Below are positions 1-11,500 of a stretch of 64,000 bases of DNA, in pieces (within the stretch, counting starts at the first letter, position 1; every line of letters begins with the position of its first letter). The stretch covers positions 44,354,001 through 44,418,000 of the forward strand of contig NC_073357.2 in assembly GCF_027580225.2 (NCBI RefSeq), given 5' to 3'. The translations under genes and the position numbers were made by a program. The notes beneath the pieces are model-generated. The model saw only the letters and a list, made by a program, of their open reading frames with translations, searched no databases and had not been told where the DNA came from. The stretch is from Misgurnus anguillicaudatus. Lineage: Eukaryota; Chordata; Actinopteri; Cypriniformes; Cobitidae.

Positions 1-152
1 ACACAGGAAGAGCATCCAATATAAAGTAACGCAACCAGAGCGAGCCAAAAGCAGGCATTTTCAGAATGAGAAAAATCCCTCTGGTTTTCTAGAAAAGTTT
101 GTCGTGGTCTCCCTCCTCCCCTCTGACTGCATGAACTCGTCCCAGTGCTTTC
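1..152 (-). other. Proximal 3' untranslated region of the cadherin gene
   Basis: This is the sequence downstream of the TGA at 155-153 on the minus strand. No AATAAA or ATTAAA signal is visible on the minus strand here, so the transcript end lies outside the window. Confidence 0.6.
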
Positions 153-704
153 TCAGAGGTCGCTGCCCTCCGCCCGTTCATACAGGGCTTTCAGCTTCTC
201 AAAGCGCGGCCCCCACTCTTTCAGACTCTCGTGACCCGCCGTTCCCTCTTCCAGCCCAGCGGAGCTGAAGGAACTCAGCGACCCGGCCAGCGAGCCGCCC
301 CCTTCGGTAGAGAAGACCTGCAGAGAGTCAAAGGGCGCCGTCTCTGGGTGCTGGTCGGCGTCGCGGATGATTTCACACAGGTAGCGGGCCAGGTCCTGGC
401 TGGAGAAGGACAGGCTCTTGCGGGCCAGCTGAGCCGCTCGGCTGGTGTTTGCGGTCTGGCCTTGAGCCGGTGACCGGGAAGGAGGCACGTCCCGGCGGAC
501 GGTGGTGGTGGTGGTGCTGGAGGACATGGAGGAGGATGCGGTGGTCCCAGTGCCCGGTCTAGAGGGAGGGTCAGGCTGGCAAAAGTGTTGCTGTTGCTGC
601 TGAGAAGGCGGGTGGTGGTGGATGGCTCGGGATCGGCTGTACTGCACTGACTGAGCTGGACTGGGCTGCAGAGACTTTTGGAGCTCTGCCATATCATAGG
701 CGTT
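153..704 (-). CDS. Last coding exon: cytoplasmic tail with beta-catenin-binding region and stop
   Basis: The acceptor is a pyrimidine tract ending in cag just above 704. The exon opens in phase 0 at [11 protein letters not shown] and runs 183 codons to TGA at 155-153. Early residues continue the juxtamembrane region. A long Ser/Thr/Pro/Gln/His-rich linker follows, with a run of five Q and a run of five T. The distal part, [17 protein letters not shown] then [25 protein letters not shown] and EWGPRFEKL, follows the layout of the vertebrate classical cadherin catenin-binding domain (R-D-ADFI-type helix, YDSLLVFDYEGSGS, LSSL, WGPRF). The Ser-rich stretch is the place where classical cadherins are phosphorylated to tighten catenin binding. 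The linker is likely unstructured, by inference from its composition. Confidence 0.95.
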   Translation of the reverse strand, partial: NAYDMAELQKSLQPSPAQSVQYSRSRAIHHHPPSQQQQQHFCQPDPPSRPGTGTTASSSMSSSTTTTTVRRDVPPSRSPAQGQTANTSRAAQLARKSLSFSSQDLARYLCEIIRDADQHPETAPFDSLQVFSTEGGGSLAGSLSSFSSAGLEEGTAGHESLKEWGPRFEKLKALYERAEGSDL

Positions 705-3700
705 CTGAAAAGGAGAAGCCGAAAATGAAATGCAGGCGGCGGTGACAAATAACAAGATCATTAGCATTACATTACGTGCCATTACATTCGGGAGCCATAG
801 TGCAGAACATCAACAGCGTCTGTCACGAAGCTGCAACAATTGATCCCTGAACTAATAAGACAGAACTCGCTGACAAAATAAGCAGCTTGTCTGTAGTTTT
901 TCATCACGTAATTTCTCATTTCCCAAAGTGTTAATGGCATTAATCTGGATTCATGTTAATGCCGCGTTCTGATTAGCACCTTTGTGTGCGTCTTTCTGCA
1001 CCTGAGAGGAAGGATCGTGACAGACGCGATGAAGAGCGCAATGCAGGCATTACACACTCAGTCAACACAACAAAATACGACAGCAATCCCGCAAGCTCCT
1101 TTCTCACAGAACGTCAACATTAATCCTATTCCACTGAGGCAGATTTCCCTCGTGTTACAGTGAGGCACCTGGGGCTAAAAAAAATAAAAACAACTCCTTG
1201 AGGAAAAGAGAGAGAGAGAGTTGAGGAAAAGAGAGAGAGAGGTGTGGGTGTTACAGTTGTGGGTGTAATTGATTACATGATGAGAGAGACGTGTGAAGCC
1301 TCATCAGATGGAGAGGATCAGAGAAGCACTATGCATCTGATAATCATGTAACAGGATTTTACACACGGCAGATATAAGAAAGAAATCTCCTGCAACACAT
1401 CTACACCCACATGCTTCAAATCAGAGCAACAGCTTGTATATCAAATACCAGAAACCCTTTTGTTTGGTGGGTTTCTCCTGTATGGTATTGTAGGAAGAAG
1501 TCACATCTCGAGATCTTCTTTGAGAAGTTGTCATACTTTCTCGGCACTCAGTCAAGCCACTTGTCATCAGCATCAGAGTGCATTTTTTAATGTTAGAGGT
1601 TGTCATAGAGATGAACTGATGGGGCGCCTAGTTGCGACGGGTTGTCATGACAACCGGTAAAAAGTTGTCATAGTAACTTCGGGCGCTCGGTTGCGCTCTG
1701 GGTGTCAGACCCATCTGTCATTGTAAAACTCCTGAAACGGTCACAGACTCTTTGACCTGTGTTGCTTGGTTGGATGGATCTTTTCGAAAGCAATTTTAGG
1801 GGGTTTCGAAACAGAAGTCATGCACTCACCTGGTCTTCCTCTCCGCCGCCCTCCTCGTCATAGTTGAGAACGTTCTCTCGGATGTCCTCCCAGCCGTCAT
1901 GGTGAGCGGACACGTGATACACCCCCTCCTTCAGCCCCTTATAGCTACGCCAGCGTGTGTACAGGAAAATCCCCAACAGCAGCACTGGGAACACAGAGGA
2001 AGTACAGAATTACCTTAAAAGCTGATCGAGGATCACAGTAGGCTTTCACCAATTCCCCACTGAAGTGGCTTTAAAAATGCGAGGGCGTATCAGGGCTCGT
2101 GTGGAGAAAGACACTATTTTAAAAAGTATTTACAGAGAAGTGGCATGCGCAAACGCCGTCCACTAAAAAACTAAAGTGAGAGATTTACCACCGCCATTAT
2201 CTATGCCTGAAGTATTATGAACAGCAGCTAAGCTAATTATTCTCCATCTGCTTCTTGTCTCTAACTCGCCCCACACCGTGCTCCAGTTTGGATTCAACCT
2301 CTTATGAAGAATACAGCTATCATCTATGAAGAGATGATGCTTACCCCTGCCTCCACGAAGACTTTAAATGACATCAGCTCTGGGTCATCAAAGAAAACTG
2401 ACAAATATTACATATATTATATCATTCACATATCATTGCTATAATATACACATTCATTTTGATAATTGTAAGCACCATAATTTATACGATTTAACAACTT
2501 TATGTCTGACATAAACATACATTTTTTGAAGCAATTTGCATTGTAGAAAGTGCTATACAAATACATGTGAAATGAATTGGATTGAATCACTGTCTATATA
2601 CTGTACAAAAAGCTGCAAATAAAGTTTTATCAAATTGGCTATGCAAATCAATTCAACTTACTATTTTACATTTTTGACAAGTGATGAGTATCATACACAA
2701 ACAAGTTTAAATTGTTTCACTTAATTTGTTAAAGATAAAGGTGCATTGTGTAACTTTTAGAAAGATGTCTTGACTGAAATGTAATATAATATACATAACT
2801 ATATTATCAGTGTGTATGAAGACCTAAGAAAATAAACTGTATTGTTTTTATTACCTTAAGCACTATTCAGACGGGATTAGTTTTATGGGGGAGTAATGTA
2901 ATTTTACCACGCGACGTCTGTAATATTGATGGTCAATTTGCACGTGATTAGAAATCTCAGTAAAGATTCAGAAGTGGGAGGGGTAGCTCGATTACACAGC
3001 GTGTCACCTCCCTCGTTGTCATGTGCACATTACCTTGCTTCCTAACATCCCATGTGCAAACACACAACATAACGCCGACGAGAAAAACTCAAAACCGGAC
3101 CAGAGAGGAACCATTGTGTTTATTTCCGGTTTGGGAAGAGCGCAGTTTTAGAAAAAGTTTGGTGCCTCTGTCAAGTGATTTTGACCTTTTTGGTCAAAGT
3201 CTGTATCATGGTATACCTAGAACACAAGTGAATGCTTCTTTAATGGTGCTTTTTCGTTGCATTTCCATTTCTCAGTCCGCCATAAAATTAAAATTGGCCA
3301 CCACAAATAAATAGATGTTTGCACATCGCGTTTATCACTACCTCTGTCTCACATGATAGTTTCTGTTCAAACACCCGTGGCGTCAGTCGATGCACTCCGC
3401 TGAGCCTCATTGAAGTTGCATTTAAGCATACAATGCTGACGTGCTCATCGCGAACGTTGCAAGTTTGGAAAAAACTTGTATGGTGTTTCTGATTCTCAAC
3501 CTGTGGATGTGTTTCATTGCTATAAAGGAGTTTGGGAACTTTTAGCAGAGCACAGATGACAACATGTTTACTCGAGATAGCGCAAGCTAGCATGAAGGTA
3601 AAGCTAATCTTTTACATTATAGCGGTGACGCTGGTAGTGACGACTCTCTTAAACCAATCAGTGATCTATAGTGTTTTCGCATCACGTTCTGTATCAGCTT

Positions 3701-6700
3701 GGGACGCTTGGAACCCCAACCAAGGTGGTACTAAAAAAGTATTGGGTACTACGTACTGCACCCAACGGAAAAGCTCCCAAAAGTAAGCTGACCTGACCCA
3801 AACTAAACCAAACCGTGGGGTACTATGCAATGTAAAAGCACCATCAGCAATTCTATATTTGAAAAAAAAAACATGCAAAATGACAGAAAATTAAGAAATT
3901 TATGTGTATATTTACTGGTCCATTCGTATGGGATTAGTACCTGAGGTAATTTTTCCGGACCTTTAAACAGAAGGTAAAAGTCGCCGTAATCTTTACTGAC
4001 ATTGTTCATAATGATTACTGACATGGGGCATTCGGACGGGTCTAAAATCATGGGAAGCTCTGATAAAAATTGCTTTACCCCACCTCCCTGTGTAAAACTA
4101 ATCCCATCCAAATAGTACTCTAGACTGAGACAGTTTATCTACATACACCAGGGGTCCCCTTGAATAAAAGCCGTAATTTTGCACCACCATAGCCGTAAAC
4201 GGACAAACGATCTATAGAACATGTTTTGTCACTACGTTATTTCAGATGATGATATGTTTGTCCTATTGCGGCTACCGTAGCTTCTCTATGCATTTCGAAA
4301 GGGAGGGGTGAGTTGGTTGCAATTCACAATCTCACCAAAAGATGCTGCTAAAATTCTACACAGTGGAACAAAACGAAAAATCTTGATATGACTTACTGAT
4401 CATAAATTTTTACAGTATAGTTTGTTTCTTCATATGTAAATATGGAAAATTTTTCACATTAAGCCATCAAAATAAAATAACAACAAATCAACGTGTCTCT
4501 CAACAGAGAGACAGAACTCAATTTGTATACACGTGTCAGTAAACACAACAGTTTGTTTATACATGCAATGAATCTAAATTTAAATTACCCTACAAATATA
4601 TTTATAATAAAAAAATACTGCAAAATGCAAGTTTGTATTTATTTTTTTCAACATATTTATGGCTGATAATTGTTTTTTAATTCATTCACCACCCTAAATA
4701 CATATATGTAAAGTGAGTCTGATGGATTTTCTTGCCCTCACCAAAGTAAGATGTATTTCTTACTGTGTTAAGACGTTTAGTTTTATTTTAGAGGTGCGAG
4801 CCACAGTCACAAAGACCAAACATTTTGAAAACTCCTACCCTATTACAATTTAAAAGAAGACTGAAACTGATCCCAGATCAGGGTGAAGTACTTTTAAGTG
4901 AATTTCACTGTAGGAATGAAAGCACATTGCCTGGAGCACCCCTTTAGGTAATGTTTCTGCAGCACTGAGGTGTCGTGATGTCAGGATGACGACGTGGTAG
5001 AGATGGCTCTGATTTGCCACAAACACATTATTTTATTGAACGCTGGAGCTCGTGTCAAGTATAGCTCGCTAAATCAATCCTGCTTGGCACCACTCTGACC
5101 TTTAGAGTATATTATCTTGTTATCGAATACCCAATACACTTCAATCTGTCTGTACTCCATTCTCTCCCTCTCTCTCTCTCTCTCCCCTTTTGATATTTTT
5201 ATTTAGATATATTTTCTATTTACCTTTTCTTCGGGGGCTATAATATTTTTCACTTTCCTAATGTTTAGTCCTTTATTTCCCAAGAGAGCTTATGAGATTT
5301 ACTGCATGCAATTCATTATGTTGGTTACAAAATTTTTAAGTTAAACCTATAAAAACTCCCATTTTAGAGATTCATTATTAGAGACGTGGTAAAAGGAGCA
5401 CAAAAGCAGATAGAAATAAGCATTGTGAGCACAAAAAGGTTTCATAATGGCTGTCAGTGCTTGAATGCCTTTGGATAAATCTAAAGGATTTGTGTACTTA
5501 ACTGAAGGCTTTGCAGCACAATTGCACACAAATATCTTTTAACAGAATATCACACACACAACCAACCCACAGTCCTCATTGGTGACTGTATACCGCACAC
5601 AACAGCATGTCAAATATCTGTTCTCTTTAAAGATTTGTTACGCCATGTTGCCACCAATGAAAGGCAGATGCTGTGAGCAAAGAGACGTTTTTAGCTGTTT
5701 TTGTTCTCTAATCGGTGCAACAAATCGATTCCAAATGTGAGGGTGGACAATCGCTTTACCAAAATGTGCTCTTTATTAGACTGTTTGTAAACCTGGGACA
5801 GTCACTTGCTTGGCCAACAGACAAGAATATTTAGTGAAGGAAAACCATTTGTCAAATACCATGAAATTCTGTTCTGACATATGGCATGTTTTGCAATGCG
5901 GTTCTGGTGTGTTTTGTCAAGCTTTGTGGAGGAAAATGACAAGATGTGCAGAATACCATACGGAGAGTGTCTATCCAACTGAGATGTCATGTGGGAGAAA
6001 AAACTGCTTCAGATAACGTGTGACATACAGAACGTGTTAAAAGTTGAGAAATGAGTGAAGAAAAAACCCCCGAATCTGAATGTTTTACACATTCAAGTTT
6101 AAGAGTCTTTTAAAGCCATTATTAAACTGTCAACCTGACATAGCACTTTATGCAATTAGAACAAAATTTAGACCTTGTTCTTAGCCAAATGTGACTTATT
6201 CAATTGCCATTTTGATCTATAAAAAGCCATCTTTTGGCAGACTTACATCGCATTACAAGAAATACATTTTTATCAGTATATTCATTCCTTGGGTTCGAAC
6301 ACAAGACCTTTTGTGCAATGCTCTGCGCTATACAGGAGCACTTTAAGATCTCGGGTCTTAATCATCAAGCCTTAAAAACGACCTCACAGTAGCCGTGTGC
6401 ACTCTATATGGGCTCTATTTCCATCTCTCCGATAATGCACCGCCTCAAGAGTCGAGTTCAGAGGGATTTCTAAATGCAACTTGTGCGGTAGTTATTGAGT
6501 GAAACTCTTCATCTTATTTCAGACAAGGCTTCTGTCTTCTAGCTGCCTGCTTCATCGATCACATGACCCTCCTATCTGCCCTCTCAGACCCCTCTCAGGA
6601 CACCCAAGACCAGTGTGGCATCCTAATCTCCGACGGTACCCACAGAGGACATGATAAACACTGCACTGTAGAATGCCAAAATCTTTCTCCTCCATAAACT

Positions 6701-8496
6701 GTCATCTGTCACGAAATGAACTTGACATATCAATGTGAACACAGCAGACCCCAAACATATTCATAAAATTTAACTGGTAGCCGCTCACAACGGTGCCTCG
6801 TTTAAACATCTATCAAGGCTTCTGACAAGAAAGACAATAATGATGATTTCTCCTGATCATTAGATTTATTGTGTTTCTAAAGAAAAACATAATAAATCAA
6901 CGGCTGAGCGGCAAACTATTCAGTTCTATTAAGTGAAGCCCATTGTTCAGCCATTTAATATGTGTAATTATTCATTTCATAGCATCGTCACTCTCCAAAA
7001 GAATCCCTGAATTCCTTTCATCATCACAGTGAATCGGTATGGGATGAGAAAACAGGGAACAAGAGAAGCAGAGGAGAATAAATGGAAGCCAGACACTTTT
7101 GAATCAATCAATGCCTGATAATATTTAAATGAACAGTGCTGGAGGACCTCATAATATAAAGCTGTTGACTGTAGAGGGCAGACTCTCTCTCTCATCTTGT
7201 CTGGCTCTCGCATCTTGTCTTTTTATTAAAAACTCCTCCACAGCCAACATTTGCTAATTTACATGGCTCCGTCTATATTTAAAGATCTTTGTTACTGTCA
7301 ACCTCTGAATAGATATATTTGCCACTTTTTAACCTGTCTTTAAGTGATACTCTCACCCCTGTTGGAAAGGCCAACATTGCTTTATTGCCTTGAAATGTTG
7401 TATTTTGGATGCTAGAGCCTCTACACGTCTTCCTACAGTAACTATAAGAGCAAAACGTTCTTGCTCAATAAGCCGTAAATCTTATAGAAAAAAGGTACAA
7501 GAAGGTACAAAAGTTGTACCTTTTCAAAAAGTACACTTTTGTACCTACAGTGCAGTGAACGGTGCATATTGCTACCTCTAAGGCCGATATTTTATTAGGA
7601 TATTAGGATCTTTTAAAGAGACACTCCACTTTTTTTGAAAATATACACATTTTTCAACTCTCCTAGAGTTAAACATTTGATTTTTACCTTTTTGGAATCC
7701 ATTTAGCTGATCTCTGGGTCTGGCACTAGCACTTTTAGCATAGCTTAGCACAATCCATAGAATCTGATTAGATTAGCATCGTGCTAAAACTAACCAAAGC
7801 ATTTTGATATTTTTCCTATTAAAACTTGACTCTTCTGTAGTTACATCGTGTACTAAGTTGCGATTTTCTATACAGATATGGATAGAAACTATACTCTCAT
7901 TCTGTCGTAATAATCAAGGACTTTGTTGCTCTAACATGGCTGCCGGAGGCGTAGTGATATTACGTACTGCCTGTCTGAAAATAGTCCCCTGCCATTGAAA
8001 GTTACTAAGGGGACTATTTTCGGCTGCTGCGTAATATCATTGCGCATGCTGCAGCCATGTAACGGCAGAAAAGTCCTTGATTATTAAGCCATGAATGAGA
8101 GTATAGTTCCAAGCAATATCTGCCTAGAAAATCACAACTTTTAATTTTCTGTCGGTCTTGTAACTACAGAAGAGTCAAGTTTTAAATAGGAAAAATATCA
8201 AAACTCTTTGGTTATTTTTTAGCGTGATGCTAATGGTCTAATCAGATTCAATGGATTGTGCTAAGCTATGCTAAAAGTGTTAGCGCCAGACTCAGAGATC
8301 AGCTGCGTGGATTCCAAAAAGGTAAAAATCAAATGTTTAACTCTAGGGGAGCTGGAATATGAGCATAGTTTCCTTTTAAAGGGTATCATCCCAGTGACAA
8401 TTTTTGTATCTTTTATTCTGAGACTCCAGAAAGACAATCCTGAAGACCAGCATAAACTAGTGGGTTTTTGCTTACTGTTTTATCCTTATTTTTCCA

Positions 8497-8581
<85 letters not shown>

Positions 8582-11500
8582 CAATATATTTTATGTTACT
8601 TTAACTTTAAAGGAGACATTTCACAATACTTTTTTAATATGTTAAAGGGACTTTAAAATGACAATTCTGTCATCATTTACTCATCCTCATGTTGTTCTAA
8701 ACCTGTATCAATTTCTTTTTCCTGATGAACACAAAAGAAGATATTTTGAAAAATTATGGTAAACACACAGCATTAAGTGACCATAGACTTCCATTGTAGG
8801 AATAAAAAAAATATGATGGAATTTAATGGGTACCGTCAACTGTGTGCTTACCATCATTTATCAAAATATATTTTTTAGTCATTTATCACAATACTTCCAA
8901 AATATTTTTTTCCTACTATGGAAGTCAATGGTCACTATCTGCTGTGTGTTTACCATCATTTCTCAAAATATCTTCTTTTGTGTTCAACAGAAAAAAGAAA
9001 TTCATACAGCCCTAGAACAACATGAGGATGAGCGAACGACGACAGAATTGTCATTTTAAAGTGAACTATTTAAATAATAGCCTTTAAAATAACCCTTTAA
9101 ATAATTGGTGTTAAAGATAATTTATTATAAACACATTAAAATTGCCACTTTGTAGGTGTGAGCAAAAATTTTTGGGTGTGTCCTTTAAATGCAAATGAGC
9201 TGATCTCTGCACTAAATGCAGTGCCGTTGTTGGATAGTGCAGATTAAGGGGCGGTATTATCCCCTTCTGACATTTCAATGGGAGCCAATTTTCAATTACC
9301 TATTTTTTTGGTTTACCAAAACTAAGTTACTGGGTTGATCTTTGTCAAATTTTTTAGGTTGATAGAAGCAATGGGGACCCAATTATAGCACTTAAAAATT
9401 GAAAAAGTCAGATTTTCATGATATGTTCCATTTAACCCCTTTAGGTTGAACTGACTTGCATAAATAAGTTGTTAAAACTACATGCTGCATTTTTACAGTG
9501 CATCTGCATGCAGCATTTGTTAATAAACACAAGCATGAAAGATATTTTTCTGATGGAAACAAATGGATTATCGGTGAATTGTGGCTTTAGCAGACTTTGA
9601 AAACACATTGCATGTGTCACTCTTATGATACATTTAGGTTGCTTTTTTGACCTTTTTGGTGCTTGACAGTATAAATCATCCACTTTCTTGGAGAAGCTCA
9701 AGCATTCTGCCTAAAATCTGCTTTCGCGTTTTATGGAAGAAAGATTATGAATATTAGGACAGAATGACATGAGGGTGAGTAAATGAAGATGAATTTTTCA
9801 TTTTAGTATGTACTAATCCTTTAAATGCTTCAAATCAGAGTGACACATCTGACATTTACTGCTATCCCCGTATGAACAAATCTTCACGGCAGGGCTATTA
9901 TAGTTTAGTTGAGAATTTTAGATATACAGAAAAGTTCAGTATAATTTTAGTTTTTAGTCTGCATAAAACGGCACTAAACATTTCATCTTCATCTGTTAAT
10001 GCACCATTTCAAAAACTGTGAACTGTGCTAAAATTTCTTTATTTTTAAGCATAAGGTACAGTACTTGTATGAGTGGTTCAAAATAATGGCTTGATGGTTA
10101 ATTTTTTCACAGTTAAGAGTCAACAAAACCTTGCACAAACATACACATGAGAGAAATATAGAATGAGTGTTAAAATATCACATAACATATTACTGTATGT
10201 TTCCTCTTATTCATATGCACACACACATACATGTATGCATAAGCTTGACCTTAAATATCCTGGGGGCTGAACATTCAACATGTCTGCACACACTGCAAGT
10301 TCATTCCTTCTAGTCTTGTAAAGGGCACATACTTGGCATATATAAAGAATTGACTGCTTTTTAATACAGATGGCTGCAGAACACTTTCCTTACATATAAA
10401 TGTATTGAAACTTGCTGCAATTTCTGTAACATAATGGTTAAAGTTAGTCTGAAAAAGTTTTTCCAAAATGAAGTGTACACTGTGTGCAAAGTACAGCGTA
10501 AATAAGCTAATTTGTTGTGATTAATTTAATGGTCAAATTAAGGTACTAAATTTTCTCTTGATTTTTATGATATTTTCTTTTATTAAAACAGGACGATTGA
10601 AATCATTAGGTGCTTCATTTAACAAAGTACTCACATAATGATTTATCTCGTTAAGTAAATCGTGTTAAAGAAGTATTAGATTAGGAAAATATTTTTTTCC
10701 AATTCTAACTTTTTTAACTATGAACAATGTTGCATGCTTGCCTTTATGGTTTAACAACAACTATGTCGAAATTAGTTCCTTCCATTTCAACATTATATGA
10801 TATAAAATCAACCACTGTTTACAGATATAGGATCCCAATGTAGTCATAAAGAGAAACAGGTGAAGAATAGCACCAAACCATAATCATTCAAGTCCATCTT
10901 TGAAGTTATGATGGGTGGTTATTCCCAAAGGTTAGCTCTTCACTGTGTGAATGTCAAATCTCCATATCAGACATTTACTTGACAATCCAGAGTTTCTACA
11001 GCATGTGTGAAGTTTAACCACTATAACCGTGTCAATTTACCATTTGGTAAGATTGTACATTAAAAAGGCATGTACATAAAATAAAAAAATTTAGACCACT
11101 TGACCACAGTACAGTATGTTAACTCTGTATATACACCACAGGGCTGTTGAATGCATGAAGGTTCACAATCCACCACAGCACATTGAGCATGCAAATGTAT
11201 TTGTAGTAACGTGATAGAAAAGCCTGTAAAGAAGTATCAATATTTTTTCTATTATCTGCACTTTCACAATAATACATCCTCTGAACAAGTAGGCCTACCA
11301 ATATTTATTTATTTACACTCCACTTGATCTGTCATTTTCAATGTTAAACTTGACCATTAATGGAAATGTGCAATATAGTTTTGCCTAAACAAATCTTGAA
11401 ATAAATAAACTGAATAGAAGGAATAAAATAGAACTAGATCCTAAAGTTTGAAGGCAAACTTTAAGTTGGCTTGACAAAGACTGGCCTGAACATTTAAAAC

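Noticed and set aside
275..748. 157-codon minus-strand open frame overlapping the last cadherin exon
   Set aside because: Shadow frame. The neighbouring frame encodes the conserved catenin-binding tail and joins the upstream exon in phase.
8268..8656. Open frames giving long Ile-Tyr repeats
   Set aside because: Translation of the (AT)n microsatellite.
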